DNA from: Helicostylum pulchrum
Taxonomy: Eukaryota; Mucoromycota; Mucoromycetes; Mucorales; Mucoraceae
Assembly (NCBI GenBank): GCA_025677825.1
Contig: JAIXMO010000008.1
Coordinates: 620,001 to 684,000, forward strand
Direction of reading: 5' to 3'
DNA length: 64,000 bases
In this document: positions 34,834 to 47,115 of the stretch, piece after piece
How positions within the stretch are numbered: the first letter of the stretch is position 1
Layout: every line of letters starts with the position of its first letter
Position numbers and translations under genes: made by a program
Notes under the pieces: model-generated
The model's database searches: none
What the model was told of the DNA's origin: nothing
What the model saw: the letters and a program-made list of their open reading frames with translations, nothing else

Positions 34834-36330
34834 TTTTTTTTTTTTTTTTTCAATCTATATATATTTAACACGTATACAAACAAACAAAAAAGTGAATAGT
34901 ACCGGTCAAAGTGTTGGAAGATGGAAATCCATCAAAAGAGTCACTAAAGATGAGGGAAAAAATATAAAGTAACCATGTGTCACAACTTTAACTTTTCCCT
35001 CTTTCCCTCTTTCTCTCTGTCTCTCTCCCTCTTGCTCCTTTGATTTTTTTTTTACCCAAGTAGTCGCGTGTGTATGTATGTCTGTGATCATGTCATTTTT
35101 TTCGGTGAGAAAAAAATAAAGAAAACTTATAAATTGTAAGACCTGGGTAAATATGAAATAAACAGGGTCTATTTGGACTTTTCCAGTTTTTTTTCTTGTA
35201 TTACTAATATATTTTTGTCTCAATTTTTACAGACGCACATACATCTTTAGATCGAATTATAAAAATTATTTTTTCTTTAAAAAAAAAATGAAAGTCAATA
35301 AATGTATGGCAAACACGTTTTTTTTTTTTGCTTTCATCTTTGCCTCGCCTAAATGACTAATAAGCAAACCAAGCGACCCTGATAATAATTACTTGAACAA
35401 TTACCGCTTATTCCCAAAAATTCTCATGAAGAAGGGACCCGAGGTGAAGTGCCTAAAAATATATTATAAAAAAAAAAGTTTATACGAGCGAAACACCGGA
35501 TCATCTTTTTTATTACTTGATGCAATTCGCTTTTATACAATGCGTTTTTTATACCTTACTTTATACAATTTTTTATGTATTATCTCGATTCGAAGAAGAA
35601 TACATTTATAAAATGCAGATGCATAAATAAATATAAAAAAAAGTCATCAGATGACAAAACACAAATAGCATCTTCCTTTTTTTTCTGGTTTTATTTGTAG
35701 GACTATCCTTCTTTTTTTGATCATTGGTGCCATCAATGTAGAAACGGTATGAAGCTGAAATTTTTTATTCCAGTCGTACAAAATAATCAATGGCATGTTG
35801 GAAGGAGGCTGGATTTTTATTCATAGTCAGATGAGATCAAGAAAATCAGGAAAAAAAGCTTTTTTCCGTACTATTGCATAAAAAAAATGTCAATCTTTAA
35901 AAAAAAAACTATTGCATATTCACTTATAATAGTTGATGAATAGATCAAATTAGTAGTAGATCAATATTTTTTTATGCGCGGGACCTTTTGACGTTTTTTT
36001 TTTTTTTTTTTTTTTTACTTTCCCGTTTTTTTATACTTTGCACAAAAACTTTTTATGTAAAGTTCATCAAGTGAGGAAGACATGTTTAATTGGTAAAAAT
36101 CCCCAAGTTACACTGATTTCTTTTCCCATTATATTTTCTCCAGTTTTGTACCTTCCATTTCTAAATTAACTCGAGGCTGTGCCAACTATCTCCACATTTA
36201 CATCTAAATCAAATTGATATAAAAAGGGATAGACTGTTTTTTAAAACTTTTTTTTTTTATCATTCAATAACCTTCTTTCTTTTCTTTTATAAACACTACT
36301 CAATAAAAAAAAAAGTCTGAAAACAATTTA
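34834..36330. other. Intergenic, 1.5 kb
   Basis: 3' side of the RhoGAP and promoter of the sugar transporter. Contains a CT-rich tract (about 34992-35038), A/T runs and no convincing ORF. Confidence 0.5.
36218..36225 (+). promoter_or_regulatory. TATA box of the sugar transporter gene
   Basis: TATAAAAA within GATATAAAAAGGG, 106 bp upstream of the ATG and followed by a CT-rich leader. Position and context are good for a strong core promoter. Confidence 0.5.
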
Positions 36331-37938
36331 ATGGCTCCTACTTCACAGCTTTACATTGTTTGCGGTTTTGCCGCTATCGGTGGTTTCTGCTTCGGTTATG
36401 ACACTGGTGTCATTTCCGGTGTATTGACCATGGATCCTTTTATCAAAACCATGACAAATGGTGGAACTTTCCTTACTGCTATGCAAACTTCCGTTATTAC
36501 GGGTCTATTATTAGCTGGTTGTTTCGTTGGTTCTCTCTTTGCTGGTAAATATATAACATTTTATCTTTTTTTAAGAAAAAAAAAAAAACTAAAAAACATC
36601 ATCATTTTTTTTTCTTTAGCTCCTCTTTGTGAAAGATTCTCTCGTAAATACACTATTATCATCGCTTCCGTCGTTTTCAACATTGGCGCTGCTATTCAAG
36701 TCGCTGCCAATGGATACAATATGATGATCGCTGGTCGTTTTGTTGCCGGTCTTGGTGTTGGTTCTCTTTCTATGGCTGTCCCTCTTTACTTATCCGAACT
36801 TGCACCTAAAGAAATTCGTGGTCGTCTTATCTCTCTTCAACAATTAACAATTACTATCGGTATCATGGTTGCATTCTGGGTTGGTGCTGGTACTCAATAC
36901 ATGGACACCCATGACTCTTGGAGAATCCCTCTCGGTATCCAAATTGCTCCCGCTGTCGTTCTTATGGTCGGTACCGCCTTCCTTCCTTTCTCTCCTCGTT
37001 GGTTGATCAACAAGGGTCGTAATGAAGAAGCTTTAGCTGTTCTCGCTCGTCTTCACTCAAGAGGTGATGAGCATAACCCTGAAGTTGTTGCTGAATATGA
37101 AGAGATTATTGCTCAAGTTGAACACGAACGTACTGTCTCTGTCTCCAGCTATGTTGAACTTCTTAAGGGTACCGTTCGTAAGAGACTTATTTTAGGTGTT
37201 GTTATTCAAATTTTCCAACAATTCACTGGTATCAATTCCATCATGTACTATGCTCCTACTATTTTCCAACAAGCTGGTGTCAACGATAAAGCTGCTTCTT
37301 TAATTGCCTCTGGTGTCAACGGTGTTCTTAACGTTCTCTGTACTATTATTCCCATCATCTATCTTGATCGTCTTGGTCGTCGTATTGTCCTTATCTCTGG
37401 TGCTATTATTATGGGTACGGCTATGTTGCTTTGTGGTATTGTTATGGGTGCTACTGCCAGTATTTTTGAAAATGCTGAGACTGGTCAAATGGAAGTTGAT
37501 ATGTCTGGTAACTCTGCTGCTTCTTATTTCTGTATTGTTATGGTTTACGTCTTTGTTGCTGGTTTCGCTTACTCTTGGGGTCCCTGTGGTTGGGTCTACC
37601 CCGCTGAAATTTACCCTCTCTCTATTCGTGCTAAGGGTACTTCCATCACCACTGCTGCTAACTGGCTTATGAACTTTGTTATCTCCTTGTTTGTTCCTGT
37701 CATGTTGACCACTATTACTTGGGGTACTTATGTCTTCTTTGGTTGTTGTTGTATGGTTATGGCTGTATCTGTCTTCCTCTTCTACCCTGAAACTAAGGGT
37801 CGTTCTCTCGAAGAGATGGATATTGTCTTCTCTGGTCCTGTTCTTGCTTATAAGGATGTCAGAAACGCCGAAAGCAAGTTCCAAAGAGGCAATCTTGAGA
37901 AAGAAGAATCTTTCCAAGATGTTAAGGAGGAAGCTTAA
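36331..37938 (+). CDS. MFS monosaccharide transporter (2 exons)
   Basis: Exons 36331-36544 and 36620-37938 give 510 aa with about 12 membrane helices, a plasma-membrane sugar:proton symporter of the major facilitator sugar-porter family. Seen: GFCFGYDTGVISGVL in helix 1, CERFSRKYTII, the GRF-VAGLGVGSLSMAVP block, SPRWLINKGR after helix 6, QIFQQFTGINSIMYYAPTIF in helix 7, DRLGRR, WGPCGWVYPAEIYPLSIRAK and the closing PETKGRSLEEMD. The 75-bp intron is a multiple of three and has no in-frame stop, so retention would insert a Lys-rich 25-residue loop after helix 2; splicing restores the family sequence FAAPLCERF. Codon use is strongly biased, suggesting high expression. The exact sugar is not determinable. 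Confidence 0.96.
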   Translation: MAPTSQLYIVCGFAAIGGFCFGYDTGVISGVLTMDPFIKTMTNGGTFLTAMQTSVITGLLLAGCFVGSLFAGKYITFYLFLRKKKKLKNIIIFFSLAPLCERFSRKYTIIIASVVFNIGAAIQVAANGYNMMIAGRFVAGLGVGSLSMAVPLYLSELAPKEIRGRLISLQQLTITIGIMVAFWVGAGTQYMDTHDSWRIPLGIQIAPAVVLMVGTAFLPFSPRWLINKGRNEEALAVLARLHSRGDEHNPEVVAEYEEIIAQVEHERTVSVSSYVELLKGTVRKRLILGVVIQIFQQFTGINSIMYYAPTIFQQAGVNDKAASLIASGVNGVLNVLCTIIPIIYLDRLGRRIVLISGAIIMGTAMLLCGIVMGATASIFENAETGQMEVDMSGNSAASYFCIVMVYVFVAGFAYSWGPCGWVYPAEIYPLSIRAKGTSITTAANWLMNFVISLFVPVMLTTITWGTYVFFGCCCMVMAVSVFLFYPETKGRSLEEMDIVFSGPVLAYKDVRNAESKFQRGNLEKEESFQDVKEEA

Positions 37939-38174
37939 ATTCTGAAGGAAAAAAAAACTGGTTTTTTATTTTTATTTTCCTTATAACATTTCACTTTATT
38001 TTATTTTTAATATTTTCTATTTATGAAAATACATCTTTTTACTTATTAATTTCTAACTTTATGATTCATATTTTTTTAATCCTTCTCCCATTTAATTTTC
38101 TTCAATAAAAAACTTTTTTTTTAAAACTTATTTTCCGTGTTAAAAACTTTTTTATTTTATGTATACAATATATT

Positions 38175-41100
38175 TTAATTAAAAATTGTATACCACTTGG
38201 ATCTACAATCTACTGCTTCCTTTCTAACAATTCTCTTTTTATCATCCAAAGGTTTCTTCAACTGTTTAAGAACAAAGCTAGCATGAGGAGCAAGAGAGTC
38301 CTTGGAAATATACGCAGGAAATTGTCCTAAACAAGTAAGAGCTGCAACACGTACACGAATAGAATTATGTGTTGTATCTTCTAATAATTCTAATAAAGAA
38401 GGAAGAATCGTACGCACTTGAGGTGCAATCACATCTGCTGCTTCGGAAACTGCCAATTCAAAAGTTTCTAAAGTAGATACCTTTAACGTAGCATCAGAGA
38501 GACTGAGTGATTCAATCAAGAGTGGAACAAGTGGCGGTAATTCCGTTAATAAAATTTGCTTGGGAACGTTCTTTAAAACGTAGGATAAAGCAATTAAATA
38601 GTTAGGTTTAACATCTGTACAGAAAAATATTAGTACTACATTAATAAATAAAAATAAATAAAAAATAACCTTTTTCTGCAGAGCGGAAACCTTCTACTAA
38701 CTTGGGTAAACAGAAACTAAAGAACCTCTGCTTGTATAAAATAGTAGTAGTAGCAAAAGTATCCTTGTTTAACGCAAGTTTTTCATCACCAATTAAAATA
38801 TCAAAGCCTTGAGGTGCCTTGGACCCAGCAATATTATTACCACACCATTCAATTACTTTCTCAGTTAATTCATAACCTAAAGCATGTGTTCTCAAAATAA
38901 GTGATTTCGTGATCCACAAATAAACTTCCAACGCATTATCGCTATTACTTGCTTGTTGTGATACTGTATCTTGTAAAACAATACTAGTAGATTTAACATA
39001 CTCAGTCAACGCGGTACCTATTATAACAGTTAGTAAATACATGTCTTTATATATACGTACTATTCATAGGTATTTACTATTTTTCCACTTATTGATAAGC
39101 GATCCAATAATTCTCGAAGCACAAGTAATTTGAGTTTCGTTATCAGAACTCAATGCCAAAGTCATTAATTCATTCAAATAATCTTCAATGCTTGATATAG
39201 GCAAGGCAACATCTTTTCTCAAAGTACAAACAATAGCTGAAAATAATTGACAAGTTACCTTTTGCGTATTAGGACTGGCAGTTTGAAGAGGTTTGAATTC
39301 TGCTGTACTATTGATATTAAATTCTGATAATTGACCATCAACAAATAACTTGAATGTTCTGTCTACAAAGTTCTTTTGCGTAATACTATCGATCTTTGAG
39401 AAAATAGTGATGATAATCAAGGATAATTTCTGTAAAATGTAAGAGTTTAATATCAAGTTGTTGTTGTCTTCTAAAGAGGCCTGTATCGTTTTGGTAAAGA
39501 TGTGAGGAATAACGGTATCAATCCCTTCTGTAACATCTTTATGGTTTTCAAAAACTTTTGTCTTTAAAATTTGTAAAATAGTATCAACAATAGCATGAGC
39601 ATACGAAGGATGATTATCTAGATATCATATTAGTCTACAGAGTATTATATGTATTTATGTATTACCTTTTTCACAAACAATATCAAATTTTTCCATTAAT
39701 AATGGGAGAGCATGCTTATAAACAGTTTGAACAGGACAAATAGTTCTTAAAGCATGGAGTACATGTAAATAAGACATGACATTTGAATTACTTGATGTTT
39801 CAGGAAGTCTGTTTATAAGAGAAGGTAATGTAATATCAATAATATATTTACTATCGATACAAGAAGCAGCATAAAGAGCTTCGAGGGCAGCAGTACTACA
39901 AATAATTAAAGAGTTAAATACGTATACTAGCTATACATTTTTTTTTTAAAAAAGCTTTACCGAAGTTCTTCATCTTGTTCGTCAAGCAAGATCTTGTTAA
40001 TAGCTTGAACAGCAAGTCCGACCTCATTTAATTGCAAATATCCCTTTGATAAAATCATCAATTTCAAACCAGTCAAACCAGATAGTCTTAATAGATTATA
40101 TTCATTGGAAGCCAATAACGAAGTTTCAAAAATGGCAAAGAATCGATCCTTGTGTTGAACTAAAGGTGATGTAAACCCAGAGTCCTTAGTTGTATCATTT
40201 TCAGTTGATGCACCATAAAGTGTTTTACCGGCTTCCAAGAGATCAATCATAATATCAACATTGGATTTTTTAAGAGTTGCAACTGCTGTTTCTCGGTACT
40301 GTTTTAACACTAAAGGAATAATGGCATCTACGATGTAGTGGCAAGCAGGATCTGAAGCGGAAGCTGCGGCTCTCAAAATACGACCTGTTTGCTTTGAATC
40401 CTTCATATCAGGGTCCTTTAAATAAGTTGCACATTCATCAACTAGAGACTTTAATGCCTTTTCAGTTGGGTCACCTTCTGATGTACTGATACCAACTTCG
40501 TTTAAGGCTGCAACAACAGATCGAATACAATTGATAGCTGCGTCTTCCAAAGGTTCATCAATTGCATGGAATACCTCTAATTTAAGACTATTAAAGATTT
40601 CATTGACACTAGATAACAATGCAGTTGATCCATATACTGGTGCACATGCTGCCAAAGTTTCCATTGAATCTTTCTACATATAAAAAAAAAAAATCAGTCC
40701 CAGTTACATGAATATTATAACTCTCGATTTTACTTTTGCACTGCCGGAAGTAGAAGATAATTTTTCCAAAATCAATGGTAATGCAAATTTAGCAAAAAGT
40801 GGAGTTGATGCTAAACAATCTCTATTAAAAACTTTTTGTATTAGTACCACGTAAAAAAAAAAGATGTTTATATGATTTACCTAAGACTAGTTTTAAGATC
40901 CTCTGCTGTAATTCCATAAGGATCATCTGGAGGAGGCTTAAACGTGACAGGAAAGTAACAGAATGTCACTTCAAATATATCCTCTACATGAGCCGAAATA
41001 TCAAAATTGTCTACAATACTCTTCATAATTTGAAAAGCACTCATCAAGTTCCTAGGATCCTTTTCTCCATCCAACACTTGCGTGAATCCGTATACAAATT

Positions 41101-41852
41101 CATTGTTAATCGACCTTAATGTAGTAGCATGTCTATTGATCAAGTTGGCAAATAATTTAAAGGCTGAATTTCTAGTTCCTTGTGGAAACTGTTGTACCTG
41201 AACATTCTCAATAATTCTATATATAACCTCTTCTTTTAGTCTAAAATGTCTAGTCCATTTTCTTTTTTTTTCTTACCTCTTGAAAACAAAAAGAGCATTC
41301 TTTCCAGTAAAATTTTTATATGTTGTTAAAGCTACTAATCCATCCAACAAGTTTTGAACGCAAGTCTTGTCTGTTAATCTATCGCAATAGAAATCGACGA
41401 GTACAGAGACTAGTTTCATGTTAATTTTATCTTTACACATGTTTTGTTGAAATTATTATCCATTTACCAGCTGATTCGTTAATGACTTCTTGTTCACAGT
41501 CATTCAAAGTGTTTGATAAAAGTCCAGTTGCTACACGAAATAAAAAAAATAGGAGTTAGCCCTCTTTTTCCAAGTATCTATAGTATATGTGTACCTTTAG
41601 CACGAATAAATTCATCGTCATTAGTTAAATATTCACCCAACTCTTGAATCAACTCCAACAAATTATTTTGAACAGATCCTTTATTGACAACTACAAAAAA
41701 AAAAAAAAAAATTAGTTCTTCCTCCCCTTTTTATTTAATAAGCAAGAATTATATTTACTTTCTACAAGACTCTTGCCCGACTCTACAGCCTCAGTAGAAC
41801 TAGAGTCTGTAGTAATCATATATCTTGTAACCTCTTTTTCTATTTCACTCAT
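38175..41852 (-). CDS. MMS19: MMS19, cytosolic iron-sulfur assembly targeting factor (11 exons)
   Basis: Exons 41852-41759, 41690-41595, 41530-41468, 41409-41277, 41216-40881, 40821-40734, 40673-39961, 39895-39666, 39617-39078, 39017-38670 and 38614-38175 keep one frame through 1026 aa. MMS19 is a HEAT-repeat adaptor that, with CIA1 and CIA2, delivers Fe-S clusters to nuclear DNA-repair and replication enzymes (XPD, polymerases). Signature blocks seen: DIFEVTFCYFPVTFKPPPDD, PYGITAEDLKTSLRDCLAST, PLFAKFALPLILEKL, ETLAACAPVYG, and at the C-terminus KRIVRKEAVDCRSKWY, which is the family's typical end. The body is alpha-helical HEAT repeats, with no catalytic motif. Exon junctions fall within conserved segments, supporting the joins. 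Divergent from the HSPA12-like gene. Confidence 0.95.
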
Positions 41853-43099
41853 TTTGAAGCTTTAAAAAAAATGAAAAGAGTGAAAAAAAGATAGTGCGTT
41901 TGAAAATAGATTTTTAAACTCCCAATTGATGATCTGTATCTAACATCTGACGAGATTGACGTATCTGAAAGGTTTCTTCAAACGAACACACTAGTGACCT
42001 GTTTTTACTGGCAATCAAGTCTTTCTGTGTCTAATAGATCACAGATAATTATTTTAGATACAATTAAACATACAGTGGTTTCACTGCCAATTTAAGGATT
42101 CCGAAAAAAAAAATAGCCATTCAATACGGAAGCACCGCCTGGAAACTATTCATACATATAGAGTTATAAGTATAAGAAGAGAATTCGTACAAACCGTACG
42201 TATTAAAATAAAGACCATCAGTTAAACGAAAAGAGATGTCGTGAAGATACGCGCTCAAGCACATATACACACTAGGACTGCATGGTTATTAAAAGACCAA
42301 CGGGATAATAATACCGATAATAGCTTGATGATCACAAAACTAATGGCCTCGCAAACATCTGTTTATCTATTAAAGCTACTTCTAAACAAAATTAATACAT
42401 GCTAATTGGCGTATGAGACGCCAAAATTAATTAGTACGAACAAGTCAGCACGAACAAAAATAAGACAGCCCTAAATAGAGCCGCTACTGTACATCCGTTG
42501 TCATAGCACCTAAGACATGTTCTCAAAGGATAAAGGCAGGCACTAAAAAAAGCACTTTGACATTTCATGTTTTTGTTATGGCTAAGGGGCTCCATAGTTA
42601 TTTTTAATTATAAGAAAAAGCTTGTGCGCAAAAGAAGTGCATGTAGCGATGAGCGCTATTAAAAAATTTTGCTGCTAAAACCTGCGCATGTCTTTCTTCA
42701 AAAAATACATGTTGCCTCTAACTTTGAAAGGGCTATTGATTTATATACATGTGTTTTGTTAGTTTAACTTTATAGTTTACATAGTGCGGGGTACTTTATA
42801 TTCGGTAGATGAAAAAAAAATTACTCCGGAAATATAGAGTTTTATAAATTAAAGTAAAAGCTCTTCATGCAAGGATATGATTTTATAATGGTTCTTATAA
42901 GTCGCAAGTCAGTTATCAAATACGAGGTCAAATATCAAAAAAAGGTATACTCTGCGATTTAAACGGATAAGACCAATTTTATTTTTATATAAATTGTGGC
43001 ACAATGAGTGACATTACACAAAACAATTGTATAAAAAAAAAGTGAAAAAAAAACTCGGGCTTATTTCCTTTTTCTTTTTGTTATTATTTCTCGCCTAGT
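41853..43099. other. Divergent promoter region, 1.25 kb
   Basis: Between the MMS19 and HSPA12-like starts. Higher-complexity DNA at about 42120-42560, then AT-rich. No ORF or RNA gene recognised. Confidence 0.5.
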
Positions 43100-46000
43100 A
43101 TGGGAAAACCTAAAGAAAAGTTTCATTATTTTGATTATGATCGATTGATTAGTATTGGTAAGTTTACCTTTGGTATTCAGTAATAAATAAATAAATAAAT
43201 AAATAATCTAAATACTCTTTTTTAAGATTTTGGATCAACTTTGACGAAATTCGCGTACTATGATATTCGTAATGAAAAACTTGAGCTCAACTATAGAAGC
43301 ACTTGTAGGTAAAAAAAGCAAAAACAAAAAAAAAACAAAAAAAAATATATATATATCGTACCATGATATACTTTTTTTTTCCTAAGCCGAAAAAAAATAC
43401 TTACTTTTCCAAAGTAACCAGCCTTCGGCATGTTTGTACACAATCACAGACCAAGACTATGAAAAAGCCAGATTAAAAGAATGGGGAAATAGCGCCGAAT
43501 TTTCTAGACGTAACAGTCTCGATACAATTTATGTGGACAAACTTCGAGACAAAGTAATCGACCTATTTGAAAAACTTCCACTTTCAGAACCTCTGGATCT
43601 ATTCTACGAACGAGCAATTGTAGATTACCTCAACCGAATCTATCATTTCATCAATTCCTTTATTAACGACAAGTACGGTAAAAACTGCGATGCCTCAAAG
43701 AACAGATATGTGATGACATACCCATCAGACTGGAACCAAGATCAAATCAAATACTTGCGAGATCTTGTGATTCGTGCAAAAGTGATTAGTGAAGAGGATC
43801 ACCCGCAGCGATTAATCATGTACAATGAAGCAGAATCAATTTTGCGATACGTGCAAGAAGATATCAAAGATAGAAACAGTCCAGTCAAGTTAAAGCAAGG
43901 TCATAATTACCTGATTTGTGATTTAGGTGGTAGTGAAATAAAGGTTCATTATTATCAAATGATTGAACTTATCGATAACTCAGAGGATATACTTCGTGTA
44001 AAAAGACTGACATGGCCTGACAACTATGTCAAAAATAGAATACCGGAAGGTGGTCAGCACATTGTCAAGAAATTAGAAGAACTGACTGTAAAAAAGCTAT
44101 TTCCTGATCATATATTTGAGCTTGATTATTTTGATGATCATTTTCAAGACCGTAGAAAAGAGTTTGGTAAACTTACTGGTGGAACTAATTTTCGTGACCT
44201 ACTGGTAAAAAAAAAAGCAACTTATTAAAGTATAAAAAAAAATAACTTTTTTTATTTTTTAGAAATTCTCTGGTGATGAAAAACAAGAAAAATACAGTAT
44301 TGATATTCCTTTTCGATTACAGATACGATCTTTTAACAGAACCGAACTAACGCCTCGCCGTACAATGTACCCTTCTACCTCTTCATCCTCCAGAAGATCC
44401 GAGCAAGCGTCACCTAGATCAGCAGACACCATAACAATTCTCAAATCCGATCTTTTAAACGAAGTGTATAGTCCAGTCTGCGAATCTATAAAGGAATACT
44501 TTGACGAGTTAATAAGAGAGTTTAGCAATAGAGCAGACGCACTTATTCTTGTGGGTGGATTTCGTCATACAACCTATCTTTTAAATTCAATTAAGCAACT
44601 CTGTCAAAGATTAAAGTTGGAGCTCATTATTCCATTTCACGATGAAAAAAATAATAGTGAATATAGAAGTTTTGAAACTGTATGTGGTGCAATCTTTATG
44701 AGTATGGATACATCTGCTGCTCAAGATCCAGTACCTCAAATTGAGTATGATACTACAAATCAACATTTACTTACAAACGATGTATGTGATGTACTTGTTT
44801 TCATTGGTAAGACAATATTTTTATCTCTTGTTTCCTGCTATTTAATATTAAAAAAAAAATAGATGTTGGACTTGAAAGCACAAGGTGTTTTTTTACCGAA
44901 CTTTCAAAAGATGTGTCAAAGATGAGTATGGATCAAATGGAACATATTACTGAATGGCCAGGTCAAGAATCATTTTATAATTCTAATTTTCCTACTCTTG
45001 ATGTTATACTTATTCCCGAGTAAGTCACTAAAAAGAAAGAACCATACACAAATATTGACTTAAATAATAGAAATGGAAGTAAAAAAAAAAGAATCATCAG
45101 TTCAAAAGAAACCGATAACCAAACATTTGAAAAACAGCTCTACAATTTAGAAGGAGAACAATCCTATTTTTCGTTTGAACGAGACGAACATGGTATAAAC
45201 CTTATATCACATTACAAATCCAAGGTACAGGACTTTATTAAACCAGTAAGCGAATACGAATTTGAGGAAAAGCTGGAGGTCACATCAGAGGAAATGGATG
45301 ATTTAGATGTACAAGTCAACAACAACTGTTACAACGATATTGATTCCTTTTTAAAATATAGACCATTAAACAAAAACTATCAGATGATGCGTTATGTAAG
45401 CAAGTTTGAATTTCTTGTCAAACGAGAACGAATTACGTTTAAAGAATTTATGACCTTATACCTAAGATATTTGAACGGGTTTTTGTGTACATATATCTCT
45501 AAACGTACTAAACACTCTAAATTTGAAAGATATCGATACTGTATTGTACGAGATGATCATGCTGCTCCAGATACATGCAAACTCTCCGATAAAGAATTAC
45601 AAGACGTATTAAAGTACAGTGGTATCGCTGGCGATTATGTACACGATTACAAAACACTACTTTTAAATCGCGCAGAAGCGTCAGCTATTTATTGCAGAAC
45701 TTTAATTTCACCAAAGACATTACAGAACCGTAAAAATGAAATTTATTTTTTGCAGGTTTATATGTACCCAAGACAATGTATCTTGTTATTGAATGATATT
45801 CCTGCTACACAAGATAAAGGGAGCGAAGATGTTCCTGAAGATTGGATAGGTATGTATAAGCATGTCAAACCCAAAAGTATATCGATTGATGTGATGGATC
45901 AAATATGTAATCATTTATGGACACATTTGCAAACATATACCGATAAACAGGCTGCAGATATGGTAAAAAAATGTCGACATCATAAAGTGAGAGGTCTTTA

Positions 46001-47110
46001 TAATTCAAAGAATCGAAATGTATTTAAAAGTAAATTACATGATTATCTTTCAAAGGTTTGTTTGTGTGATATATATATATATTTTTTGTATTTACCATTT
46101 TTTTTTTTAAAAAAAAAGGCATTTTTGGATATTCAGGATAGTGAAAAGACACATATTATTTATATATGTAATGGCACGCACGACTGCTGTTATATTTCTC
46201 TCAGCAATATGGATCTGTTGGATTTTGCCATTAACCCAGCACTCAACAACTTGGTATCTGTTATTCAAGCTAGTACACAAAACCAAGATTTATTTCGCGA
46301 TATTCAACTCAGTAATATATTTTTGATGGGAGAGTTTTTAGTATGCCGTGATCAAACCAGTTTCAAGTTCATTGAAAGTAGATTAGTTTCCAAACTAAAA
46401 GATATCAATTTCCGTCGACTAGATAGTTTGATTTTATTAGGTAAAGCAAAGGATACACAGGTACAAAAGGTCAAAATTTCTACTCCAGATTTAGAAGGTA
46501 CTTGTTCTATTGCACATGCCGTCAGTATAGGTGCCTTTCATTACACTTTAGACCCTCGTAATCGGTTACTTGAACGTTACACCAACCGTACCTATGCTCT
46601 CAGTGTATCAATAAACGATTCGGTAGAGCCAACGGATATAGATGTATATTGTCCTCAAACCGATACAAGAACTAAATTGGGACATTTAGAGTATTTCTGT
46701 ATTATTGATAAGAATACTAGGGTATCTGATTTCACCAATTATGAGATTAACAAGTATATTTATTTATCACAAGGAACAAGTTGTAAGATTGAAATAGGTA
46801 AGTGGCTATACTTTTTTTTTTATTAAAAAAAAAGAGTGAATTATGTATGTAATAAAATAATTTAGGATTATATGGATCGGATGAAGACAATATTAGATCG
46901 TGGAGTATGAGTAACAAGAGTTTTGATCATATTCAAACATTTACTATGAAGGATGGATACCTTCATAATAGTTATCCAATTGTATTACGTGTTCTTCTTT
47001 CACAAACAAAATCAATTCGATTCTGGGTTACATATGATAAAGAATATGAATTAGGCGCACCTATTAATATTCGAGAAAATATTCAATTAAAAAGCTATAT
47101 AAATAAATAA
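43100..47110 (+). CDS. Double HSPA12-like (Hsp70-type ATPase) protein (8 exons)
   Basis: Exons 43100-43157, 43227-43308, 43415-44204, 44263-44806, 44863-45019, 45071-46055, 46119-46797 and 46866-47110 give about 1179 aa; the exon 2-3 junction has a second possible reading (donor 43305, acceptor 43386). The first half has actin/Hsp70 ATPase motifs: ISIDFGSTLTKFAYY (phosphate 1, from residue 17), LICDLGGSEIKVHYY (phosphate 2, about 213) and ADALILVGGFRHTTYLLN (adenosine, about 402). Its spacing matches the HSPA12 family, not canonical Hsp70, and no peptide-binding domain follows. The second half repeats the layout (YLRYLNGFLCTYISKRTK, YKTLLLNRAEASAI) but phosphate 2 reads YICNGTHDCCYISL, so it is probably inactive. 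Function unknown; ATP-dependent binding is plausible. Its stop codon is 5 bp from the neighbour's. Confidence 0.85.
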
Positions 47111-47115
47111 AAAGT

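Noticed and set aside
37300..37917. 205-aa minus-strand ORF inside the transporter
   Set aside because: It is an antisense shadow of a gene with strong codon bias; the Asn/Thr/Ser-rich product has no motif.
36331..37938. Uninterrupted 535-aa reading of the sugar transporter
   Set aside because: The extra 25 residues (Lys- and Phe-rich) come from an intron with proper GT..AG ends; removing it restores the conserved helix 2-3 loop.
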